A stretch of DNA of 45,711 bases from JBCCFK01 sp965262315 (lineage in GTDB: Bacteria; Actinomycetota; Acidimicrobiia; Acidimicrobiales; UBA8592), in the NCBI GenBank assembly GCA_965262315.1, contig CBDHFJ010000065.1, positions 1 to 45,711 on the forward strand. Reading direction: 5' to 3'. Below are positions 1 through 6,212 of this stretch, piece by piece (position 1 is the first letter of the stretch; every line of letters starts with the position of its first letter). The notes under the pieces were generated by a model. The model had not been told where the DNA came from and searched no databases. It saw only the letters and a list, made by a program, of their open reading frames with translations. The translations under genes and the position numbers were made by a program.

Positions 1-90
1 GCCAGTGAGGGCCTGCTCCGGTTCTACGAGTTCGTGCGCAAGGCGGCGGACGGGTGGACCGGCGACGACCCCGTCCGCGAACTCCGCTGA
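1..90 (+). CDS. 3' end of an unidentified gene
   Basis: The reading frame is open from the first base and ends at a TGA at 88-90, giving 29 residues that end in WTGDDPVRELR. Codon use is G/C-ending like the neighbours, so it is probably the tail of a real protein. The fragment is too short to assign to a family. It converges with the minus-strand VOC gene, with four bases between the two stop codons. Confidence 0.55.
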   Translation, partial: ASEGLLRFYEFVRKAADGWTGDDPVRELR

Positions 91-94
91 GCCC

Positions 95-634
95 TCAACG
101 CAGATCGTCGGTCGACCGGACCGGGTCGGCGCCGTCCCAGTCCACCGACGCCGCGGCGATGGCACCGAACAGGGCTTCGATCCTGGGCTGGTGCTCCACG
201 ACTTCGAGCATGCAGCCGAGCAGCGGCCGCGTGTCGTAGTACGCGAATCGGGCGCCGCTTCGCCCCATGGTGGCTGCCGGATACCCGAGCGAGGCGAAGT
301 ACTCGGTGTCGGCGTCGATGTCGTGGGTCCACACGCACATGTGATGGAAGCCCATGTCGCCCGCAGGGACCGAGTCCCGATAGGCGGACGGCCCATCGCT
401 GGTCTGGTCGATGAGCTCGATCTGGACCGGGCCCGCCTGGGCGAGCGCAACCCGCATGGCCAGCTCCGCCGGCTCACCTCGGTACGTGACGTCGACGAGG
501 CGGTCCTGGACCATCACGAAGAACGGGCCGACGCCGAGCTCGGTCACCCAGCGGTCGACAGCGGCCTCGAGATCCGGCACCACCCACGCGTTCTGGAAGA
601 CGGTTCGATCGGTGGGTCGGGTGTTGCGTGCCAT
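95..634 (-). CDS. VOC-superfamily (glyoxalase-like) protein
   Basis: A 179-residue protein with the layout of a single-chain vicinal oxygen chelate protein. The first beta-alpha-beta-beta-beta module (about 10-75) begins FQNAWVVPDLEAAVDRW, and the second (about 90-165) contains MGFHHMCVWTHD and ends MLEVVEHQP. Family members bind a divalent metal through His and Glu; the His pair in GFHHMC and the Glu in MLEVVEH are candidate ligands. The substrate cannot be inferred. The ATG at 634 lies 6 nt after a TAGCGT -10-like box with no Shine-Dalgarno, so a leaderless mRNA is likely. The gene stands alone and converges with the preceding fragment. Confidence 0.8.
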   Translation of the reverse strand: MARNTRPTDRTVFQNAWVVPDLEAAVDRWVTELGVGPFFVMVQDRLVDVTYRGEPAELAMRVALAQAGPVQIELIDQTSDGPSAYRDSVPAGDMGFHHMCVWTHDIDADTEYFASLGYPAATMGRSGARFAYYDTRPLLGCMLEVVEHQPRIEALFGAIAAASVDWDGADPVRSTDDLR

Positions 635-640
635 CCCCGG

Positions 641-646
641 ACGCTA
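641..646 (-). promoter_or_regulatory. -10 box of a leaderless promoter for the VOC gene
   Basis: Read on the minus strand, TAGCGT ends 6 nt before the ATG at 634, which puts transcription initiation at or next to the start codon. No clear -35 element is visible at 16-18 nt spacing. The arrangement recurs before many genes in this window. Confidence 0.5.
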
Positions 647-798
647 CCCCAGGCGCTCCCCCGGTCTCGGCGCGGGACTGCGCACGGCGACTGGCGCATG
701 CCTTCGCCGCGGCCGGGGCTGGCGTGGACACGGACGGCGAGGTGGGCGGCGGCCCGGATCAACCACGTCATACACCTCCGATGAAGCAACCAACAGTA

Positions 799-833
799 TT
801 GACCTATTACAGAAGGTCTATTAGGTTGAGTGC
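799..833 (+). promoter_or_regulatory. Leaderless promoter of the sigma factor gene, with overlapping inverted repeats
   Basis: TTGACC (799-804), a 17-bp spacer and TAGGTT (822-827) form a good housekeeping-type promoter. The ATG follows 6 nt after the -10 box and there is no Shine-Dalgarno, so the mRNA is probably leaderless. The promoter is locally AT-rich. It carries inverted repeats GACCT (801-805)/AGGTC (814-818) and ACCTA (802-806)/TAGGT (822-826), which overlap both core elements and could bind a regulator. Confidence 0.7.
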
Positions 834-1652
834 ATGCCATACCAACAGACCGCCCCGCTGCTCACCGCCGACGAGGAGGTCGAGCTCGCCCGGGCCATCG
901 AAGCGGGCCGCGAAGCCCAGGATCGGCTCGATCGAGGCACCCCTGCGCCGAACGACGCCCGCATCCTCGCCGAGGGGCGCCGCGCGAAGGACGCGTTCGT
1001 CGAAGCCAACGTTCGCCTGGTGCTGTCGATCGCGTCACGAACCCGCATCCCCGCCCACGTCGATCGCCAGGACGTGATCCAGGACGGCATGATCGGCCTC
1101 AACACCGCAGTCGAGCGCTTCGACTGGCGCCGCGGATACAAGTTCTCGACCTACGGCACCTGGTGGATCCGTCAGGGCATTCAACGCGGGCTCGAGAACA
1201 CCGCGACCGCCGTGCGAATCCCGAGCCACAAGGCCAGTGAACTCCGATCGACGCTGGCGGTCGACCCCGAGAGCGCGACGCTCTCGGCCAGCCTGCGGAG
1301 CGCCGCCCGATTCTCCAGCGTCGACTCACTGGAACGGGTCGTCGTGGACGCCTTGACCGTGGGCGACGGCATCGCCGGCGAGGAGCCGAGCCCCGACGAC
1401 GCGATCGATGCGGGCAACGACCAGCGGGCGGCCCATCGGCTGGTGACCCACCTCGATCCGACGACCCGAGCCATGGTGATCGAACGCTTCGGACTCGATG
1501 GCGCGGAACCTCGCACGTACACCGCGATGGCCGAGGACCGGGGCGTCACTCCTGAGGCGGTCCGCCGCAGGGTGCTGCGAGCACTGCAGGCGCTCCGACC
1601 GAAGGCCGTCGAGATGACCGCAGCCGACTCCACCCTGCCCGCCGCCGCCTGA
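834..1652 (+). CDS. Sigma-70 family RNA polymerase sigma factor (group 2/3-like)
   Basis: A 272-residue sigma factor that would direct core RNA polymerase to a subset of promoters. Region 1.2-like sequence (about 9-30, LLTADEEVELARAIEAG) precedes a well-conserved region 2 (about 50-135), which includes QDVIQDGMIGLNTAVERFD and the 2.3/2.4 motif KFSTYGTWWIRQGIQRG. Region 3 is weakly conserved and rich in small and acidic residues. Region 4 (about 205-262) ends with a helix-turn-helix, VTPEAVRRRVLRALQALR. It is longer than ECF factors (which lack regions 1.2 and 3) and shorter than the principal sigma factor. No anti-sigma factor gene lies next to it. The 92-aa gene at 1711 follows 58 bp downstream on the same strand. 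Confidence 0.9.
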   Translation: MPYQQTAPLLTADEEVELARAIEAGREAQDRLDRGTPAPNDARILAEGRRAKDAFVEANVRLVLSIASRTRIPAHVDRQDVIQDGMIGLNTAVERFDWRRGYKFSTYGTWWIRQGIQRGLENTATAVRIPSHKASELRSTLAVDPESATLSASLRSAARFSSVDSLERVVVDALTVGDGIAGEEPSPDDAIDAGNDQRAAHRLVTHLDPTTRAMVIERFGLDGAEPRTYTAMAEDRGVTPEAVRRRVLRALQALRPKAVEMTAADSTLPAAA

Positions 1653-1710
1653 CACGGCGGGAGCGGCCAGCCCGCCGACCGCTCCCCGAGCAACGCACGA
1701 GGAGATTCGC

Positions 1711-1989
1711 GTGACCAACACAGCCGACACCATCGAACGACTCGACCTCGAAGCCCGCCGGCTCTGGGCCCATCCCCGCGCCGTGCGGGGTGACGAACGG
1801 CAGTCCCTCCTCATCGAACTCCTCGACGTCGAGCTGGAGCTCGAGCGTCTCAGCCTGCGAGCCGATGCCCCTCCGTCCTCCTACGCCGACGATCTCTCGA
1901 GGTGTGCCGAGGCACTGGATCGGCTCCACCACCGGTGGGAAGCCCTTGCGTCACCACCGGAGCGGGGCACCGCCGACCGGTGGCGGTGA
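1711..1989 (+). CDS. Hypothetical 92-aa protein, helical and acidic
   Basis: An unrecognised small protein. It begins with GTG, preceded by GGAGAT at 1701-1706. The sequence is predicted mostly helical and is rich in Leu, Glu and Arg (for example LLIELLDVELELERLSL), so a coiled-coil or partner-binding role is possible. It has no signal peptide or membrane segment. It lies 58 bp after the sigma factor gene on the same strand and may be co-transcribed; a regulator of that sigma factor is conceivable, but no motif supports it. Confidence 0.6.
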   Translation: MTNTADTIERLDLEARRLWAHPRAVRGDERQSLLIELLDVELELERLSLRADAPPSSYADDLSRCAEALDRLHHRWEALASPPERGTADRWR

Positions 1990-2323
1990 CCCCGCACCCA
2001 TCCGACCAGCCCTGCCGACCACGACCAGACTCGAGGAACGCCATGATCCACGCCATCGCCGCGGTGGCCGCGACGAAACGATCGGCCCAGTCCGACCGCC
2101 GCTCCAGAGCGGGCCGCCCGTCGCAGAACCACCTGCCCCCTCGCGCCCGTCGAACGACGCAGGCGCGGAGCAGCTCGATGACCCCCTCGATCGCGGTCTC
2201 GTCGCGGACCCCGGGCCTCCTCGAGCAGCGAGGCGTCCGTCGATGAGCCAGAGCCTCGAACCCGACCTCGCCACCGCGGGGACAGACCGACCCCCGGAAC
2301 AACCCGCTCGGTACAATCCGGCC
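1990..2323 (+). other. 334-bp stretch without a convincing gene
   Basis: Two weak coding candidates were seen. A plus-strand ORF at 2043-2246 would encode a 67-aa Arg/Ser-rich peptide; it has a GAGGA five bases before its ATG, but its composition looks like a shadow. On the minus strand, roughly 2020-2240 reads as a plausible protein segment (includes DETAIEGVIELLRACVV and RFVAATAAMAWIMAFLE), but it has no start codon and no sensible end. It may be the remnant of a decayed gene. The -10 box of the next gene lies at its right end. Confidence 0.35.
2312..2317 (+). promoter_or_regulatory. -10 box of a leaderless promoter for the winged-helix gene
   Basis: TACAAT, close to the consensus, ends 6 nt before the ATG at 2324. 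There is no Shine-Dalgarno. No strong -35 element is seen. This box selects ATG 2324 as the start within a longer open frame. Confidence 0.6.
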
Positions 2324-2629
2324 ATGAATCTGGTGGAGCCCGAGCCGGACATCCCGTCCTGGACGTTCCTGACCAACCATGCGCACGTGCTCATCGCGAT
2401 CGACCGCAACCCCGATCTGCGGCAGCGAGACATCGCCCACGCCGTCGGCATCACGGTCGGCGCGGTCCAGAAGATCATCGGCGAGCTCGAGGCCGCCGGC
2501 TACGTCACCCACGAGAAGGTGGGTCGCCGCAACCGCTACCACGTGAGCGCCGACCATCCTCTGCGTCACCCTCTCGAGGCCAACCACACCGTGCTCGACC
2601 TCCTCCGCTGCCTGCGCCCCGAGGCCTGA
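2324..2629 (+). CDS. Small winged helix-turn-helix regulator (MarR-like)
   Basis: A 101-residue protein consisting almost entirely of one winged helix. Helices around DLRQRDIAHAVGITVGAVQKI form the HTH (about 32-52), followed by the wing GYVTHEKVGRRNRYHVS (about 59-75). It resembles the MarR/ArsR-like single-domain DNA-binding proteins that read DNA through the HTH and dimerise through flanking helices. The reading frame is open far upstream, but the leaderless -10 box and the point where protein-like sequence begins fix the start at 2324. It converges with the TetR gene; the stop codons are 5 bp apart. The target is unknown. Confidence 0.78.
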   Translation: MNLVEPEPDIPSWTFLTNHAHVLIAIDRNPDLRQRDIAHAVGITVGAVQKIIGELEAAGYVTHEKVGRRNRYHVSADHPLRHPLEANHTVLDLLRCLRPEA

Positions 2630-2634
2630 GGGGT

Positions 2635-3261
2635 TCAGGGCGAGCCGCGCTCGACCCCGAGAACGAAGGCTTCGAAGGCGGCCAGCTCCACCGGGGTCGG
2701 CTCCACGCCCGTCATCGCTCGGAGATAGTGGGGCACGAATCCGATCCGGACGGCCATCTCCTCGCGTACCCCGACCGCGTGATACCCGACCTGGCCGTGG
2801 TACAGCATGCGGGCCCGGACCAGGGCCTCGGCGTCGCCGTAGCCGTGCTCGCGGAACATGGCCGCGACCGCCTCGGTCCGGCGGTCGTCCGCCGCTCGCA
2901 CCCGCTCGGCCACGAGTGCGTCCCGCCGACCCCAGTCGCGCACGGCGAGATCCAGCCGAGCGTCGTACAGGGTCTCGTCGGCCCAACACTCGAAGACGCC
3001 GAGGCATGCGGCGTTGATGCCCGGCGCAGGACGTTCGGTCCGCTCCACGATCGACTCGGTGTTGTGCGCCCACCGAGCGAGCAACTCGTCGCGCAGCTCG
3101 GCCAGATCCGAGAAGTACCAGTAGAAGCTCGACCTCGAGATCGACAGCGACTCCGCCATGCCGAGCACCTTGAGCTCGTCGATGGCGACGTCATCCAGCG
3201 CAGCGAGGGCCGCGACCACCCAGTCGTCGCGGGTCACCCTGGTGTGGGGCTGGCCGGCCAT
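2635..3261 (-). CDS. TetR-family transcriptional regulator
   Basis: A 208-residue protein with an N-terminal TetR HTH (about 10-57) ending in the typical SISRSSFYWYFSDLAELRDE, followed by a helical ligand-binding domain. The ATG at 3261 overlaps the TGA of the upstream MttB-family gene by one base, so the two are translationally coupled and co-transcribed. TetR proteins usually repress their own operon. The 28-bp palindrome at 6145-6172, at the head of this operon and next to the divergent dehydrogenase gene, is the obvious candidate operator. The ligand may be a methylated amine or an intermediate; that is inferred from neighbours only. Confidence 0.88.
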   Translation of the reverse strand: MAGQPHTRVTRDDWVVAALAALDDVAIDELKVLGMAESLSISRSSFYWYFSDLAELRDELLARWAHNTESIVERTERPAPGINAACLGVFECWADETLYDARLDLAVRDWGRRDALVAERVRAADDRRTEAVAAMFREHGYGDAEALVRARMLYHGQVGYHAVGVREEMAVRIGFVPHYLRAMTGVEPTPVELAAFEAFVLGVERGSP

Positions 3262-4781
3262 CAGTCCGGCGCCGCTCCGCCCTCGGTCGTGCGGCGAGCC
3301 ACGAACGCATCCAGTTCGGCCACGACGTCGGGCGCGAGCGGCGGCGCCTCGTATCCGTCGAGGGCGGAGCGCCACACGTCTGCAGCGCGCTCATCGGTGC
3401 GCCGACTCCCTTCCTCGACCCACTGCTCGTAGGTCGCGCGACTGAAGACCAAGGGTTGGTAGAACGCGGTCTCGAACCGCTCGAGGGTGTGCGGGGTGCC
3501 GAAGAAGTGGCCACCAGGGCCGACCTCGGTGATGGCATCGAGCGCGAGCTGGGCGTCGTCGACGAGGAGCGGCTGGAGCGTCTCCGCGATCATCTGACAC
3601 ATCTCCACGTCCACGACGAACTTCTCGAAGCTCGCCGCCAGCCCACCCTCCTGCCAACCCGCGGCGTGCTGGATCCAGTTGGCCCCTGCCAGGAGTGCCC
3701 CGAAGGTGTTCATCATCGTCTCGTAGCCGGCCTGGGCGTCGACCGCCGTGGACGCCGACGAACCCGACGAGCGCCACGGGACACCGATGTGTCGAGCGAG
3801 CTGCCCGCTGGCCAGCGCTCCCTTGATGGCCTCTGGCGTCCCGAACGCGGGCGAGCCGGACTTCATGTCGACGTTCGAGGTGAAGGCCCCGTACATGACC
3901 GGCGCTCCCGGGCGCGTGAGCTGCGCCAGGGTGATGGCAGCCACCGCTTCCATGTGCTGGAGGATCAGCGCGCCCGCCAGGGTGACCGGTGCCATGGCGC
4001 CGGCCAGGGTGAAGGGCGTCATGATGCACGGCTGACCCCACCGGGCGAAGTCGATGATCCCCATGGCCATCGGGATGTCGAGCTGCCGCGGCGAGTTGGT
4101 GTTGATGTTCGTCCAGCACCTCGGCGTGGTGGCGAACTCCTCGTCGGTCTCGATGCCATAGCGGATCTTGATCAGGTCGATGCTGTCCCGGCAGCGGGCG
4201 CGCCCACGGGAATAGACGAACGGCGCCTTGTCGGTGAGCGTCACCGTGGCCCGGCCCGAGACGAGGTGCCGCACGTTGATGGGCACATCGTCGGGCTCGA
4301 CCGCGGGCGAGGTGACCGCCAGGACGTCGTAGGTCTGCATCAGCCGAAGGAAGTTCTCCTGATCGGCCATCGTGCCGGCGCGGCGACCATCGAGCCCCGA
4401 CACGAACGGAGGTCCGCCGACCGGTACCAGGGCCACGCTTCGGCCACCGACGGGCACCGCCCTGTCCGGGTTCGGCGCCTGGATCACGAACGACTCCGGA
4501 GCCGCCGTCAGCGCTTCGGCGACGGCTTCGGGGTCGAGGCGGACCATGGCGGTCTCGTCGTCGACGACAGCCCCGCCAGCGGCGTAGATCGCCCGCGCCT
4601 CGGGGAGCAGCACCCTGATGCCCTCGTCGGCCAGGTACCGGAGCGTCTCGGCGTGGAGATGCGAGACCTCGTCCTCGGACAGGACTTCGAGCGGCCGATA
4701 CGGGTTCTCGAGGCGGCGGTACCGCGTGGTGTCGGCCGGCGGACGATCGCGCTCCGCCCGGTCGCGACGTCGACGGACCAT
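3261..4781 (-). CDS. MttB-superfamily methyltransferase (non-pyrrolysine)
   Basis: A 506-residue member of the trimethylamine methyltransferase (MttB) superfamily. Recognisable stretches are HAETLRYLADEGIRVLLPEA near the N-terminus and the TIM-barrel core with INTNSPRQLDIPMAMGIIDF, APVMYGAFTSNVDMKSGSPA and GAGANW-like GALLAGANWIQHAAGW. True MttB uses pyrrolysine; this frame has no internal amber codon, so it belongs to the larger non-Pyl group, whose characterised members demethylate glycine betaine and other quaternary amines onto a corrinoid protein. No corrinoid protein or corrinoid methyltransferase gene is in the window. The ATG at 4781 lies one base after the stop of the FAD oxidoreductase gene, so the genes form one operon. 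Confidence 0.87.
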   Translation of the reverse strand: MVRRRRDRAERDRPPADTTRYRRLENPYRPLEVLSEDEVSHLHAETLRYLADEGIRVLLPEARAIYAAGGAVVDDETAMVRLDPEAVAEALTAAPESFVIQAPNPDRAVPVGGRSVALVPVGGPPFVSGLDGRRAGTMADQENFLRLMQTYDVLAVTSPAVEPDDVPINVRHLVSGRATVTLTDKAPFVYSRGRARCRDSIDLIKIRYGIETDEEFATTPRCWTNINTNSPRQLDIPMAMGIIDFARWGQPCIMTPFTLAGAMAPVTLAGALILQHMEAVAAITLAQLTRPGAPVMYGAFTSNVDMKSGSPAFGTPEAIKGALASGQLARHIGVPWRSSGSSASTAVDAQAGYETMMNTFGALLAGANWIQHAAGWQEGGLAASFEKFVVDVEMCQMIAETLQPLLVDDAQLALDAITEVGPGGHFFGTPHTLERFETAFYQPLVFSRATYEQWVEEGSRRTDERAADVWRSALDGYEAPPLAPDVVAELDAFVARRTTEGGAAPD

Positions 4782-4782
4782 G

Positions 4783-6102
4783 TCAGCCGTGGACCGACAT
4801 CGACGAGTTCGGATTGATCTCGCGGTTCCGGCTGTAGGCCGACATGTCGATCGCTCGACCGGTGTGGCGACCGACGAGCTGCAGCGGCTCGGCGTCGTGA
4901 TCGTGGCCCGCCTCCACGGCCTCGATCAGGTCCGCCATCACCTGACCGGCCACGCCTGCGTTCTTGTACTGGTTGCCGCTGGTACCGACCGCCACGTAGA
5001 AGCCGTCGAGATCGGTCCGGTCGTAGATCGGGAGCCAGTCGTCACTGACGTCGTAGAGGTCGACGACCCCTCGTCGGTCGTGGGGGACGCCGAGCGTGGG
5101 GATCCGACGGTTCGCTCGCAACACCTGCGCCTGCCACTGGTCCTCGGTCAGGCTGGTGTCGTAGTCGTCGGGGTCGACGTACTCCCGGGGGTCGCACTCG
5201 GGGTCGACGCTGCCGACCAGCACGTTGTTGCCGACCTCGGGGCGGAAGTAGAACCCCACGTCGTCATCGGCGCCGACGACGCCCCCGCTCATGAAGTCGA
5301 CGCCAGGGGGTGCCGGAACGTGGTGCACCTCGTGACGCAACGCGGCCGTCTTGATGTTCATGGTGTCGTACACGCCGGCCATCTTGTTGATCACCGACGA
5401 GTGCGGACCCGCGACGTTGACCACGACCGGGGCGGACAGGATTCGACCATCGGCCAGCGACACGCCCGCCACCCGGCCCTGGTCCTGCACGATGGCGGTC
5501 ACCTCGGCGCCGAACTCGAAGCGGGCGCCGTGCGCTTCCGCTCCACGCTGGAGGTTGTGGCAGGAGAGCTGGGGGTCCGACACGTAGCCGGCGTCGGGCG
5601 AGAAGATCGCTCCGGTGAGCTGACCGTCGGCGTCCTTCCAGAAGTCGGGGTCGTCGGGTCGCTTCGGCGGGCCGTAGAGGCCGAGGTCCATCCAGGGGAA
5701 GCGCTCCTGGACGTCGGCGACCGACAGATCCTCGAACGGGATGTCGAGCTGCTCCCAGAGCTGACGCACGCGGGCGGAGTGGTTCTCCTCGGCGGTGGTC
5801 ATGACCAACTGGCCGACCTGGTGGTACTGGATGAGGCCGAGTTCGTCCTCGGCGGCGATGTGGTCGGCCCAGTTCTTCCAGTACTGGGCGCCCTCCCACG
5901 AGAAGTTGACCCCGTCCACGGTGGAGTAGCTGAACCGGACGATCGCACACGAGTTGATCGTGGACCCCGCGCCGGCGGCCGACGCCTTGTCGACGTTCAC
6001 GGTCCGGTGACCGCGCCGGGCCAGCTCGAGCGCCAGCGCGCAGCCGATGACCCCGGCCCCGACGATGACCACGTCCGCTGATGTCGGTTCCTGGGATTCC
6101 AT
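4783..6102 (-). CDS. FAD-dependent oxidoreductase, sarcosine oxidase/DAO family
   Basis: A 439-residue flavoprotein with an N-terminal Rossmann motif (VVIVGAGVIGCALALELARR, about 10-29) and a DAO-family substrate domain. Near the C-terminus, GFYVAVGTSGNQYKNAGVAG matches the second FAD contact of sarcosine/dimethylglycine oxidases. It probably oxidises an N-methylated amino acid or related amine. The start was placed at the ATG at 6102 because GAGGT lies just upstream; an upstream in-frame ATG at 6201 would cross the operator and promoter. It is the first gene of the operon that continues into the MttB-family protein and TetR. Confidence 0.87.
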   Translation of the reverse strand: MESQEPTSADVVIVGAGVIGCALALELARRGHRTVNVDKASAAGAGSTINSCAIVRFSYSTVDGVNFSWEGAQYWKNWADHIAAEDELGLIQYHQVGQLVMTTAEENHSARVRQLWEQLDIPFEDLSVADVQERFPWMDLGLYGPPKRPDDPDFWKDADGQLTGAIFSPDAGYVSDPQLSCHNLQRGAEAHGARFEFGAEVTAIVQDQGRVAGVSLADGRILSAPVVVNVAGPHSSVINKMAGVYDTMNIKTAALRHEVHHVPAPPGVDFMSGGVVGADDDVGFYFRPEVGNNVLVGSVDPECDPREYVDPDDYDTSLTEDQWQAQVLRANRRIPTLGVPHDRRGVVDLYDVSDDWLPIYDRTDLDGFYVAVGTSGNQYKNAGVAGQVMADLIEAVEAGHDHDAEPLQLVGRHTGRAIDMSAYSRNREINPNSSMSVHG

Positions 6103-6137
6103 CGTGACCTCGGGTTGCTGGACAGGCCGGAGCGCGG

Positions 6138-6166
6138 AACATACCGTCTCTGGACACTTGTGTCTA
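6138..6166 (-). promoter_or_regulatory. Promoter of the FAD oxidoreductase-MttB-TetR operon
   Basis: On the minus strand, TAGACA (6161-6166), a 17-bp spacer and TATGTT (6138-6143) form a good promoter. Transcription would start near 6131, leaving about 29 nt of leader that contains the GAGGT of the first gene. The -35 box lies inside the right half of the palindrome at 6145-6172. Confidence 0.6.
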
Positions 6167-6172
6167 GAGACG
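6145..6172. promoter_or_regulatory. 28-bp palindromic operator, probable TetR site
   Basis: Half-sites CGTCTCTGGACA and TGTCTAGAGACG are inverted repeats with one mismatch, separated by 4 nt. The palindrome covers the -35 box and spacer of the minus-strand operon and sits about 40 bp upstream of the divergent dehydrogenase gene at 6213. Size and symmetry fit a TetR dimer or dimer pair, and the operon encodes a TetR protein. The assignment of that protein to this site is inference. Confidence 0.7.
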
Positions 6173-6212
6173 GGTCCTGGGTCGAGAGACGGACGGGCCA
6201 CCGGGAGGCCGC

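Noticed and set aside
2043..2246. 67-codon ORF with a GAGGA before its ATG
   Set aside because: Composition is Arg/Ser-rich with no family resemblance; the Shine-Dalgarno match alone is not enough.
1790..2323. Upstream extension of the winged-helix reading frame
   Set aside because: The extension overlaps the 92-aa gene and is Pro/Arg-rich; the TACAAT box 6 nt before ATG 2324 gives a better start.
3261..4781. Pyrrolysine-containing trimethylamine methyltransferase
   Set aside because: There is no in-frame amber codon, and no pyrrolysine genes are present, so it belongs to the non-Pyl part of the superfamily.
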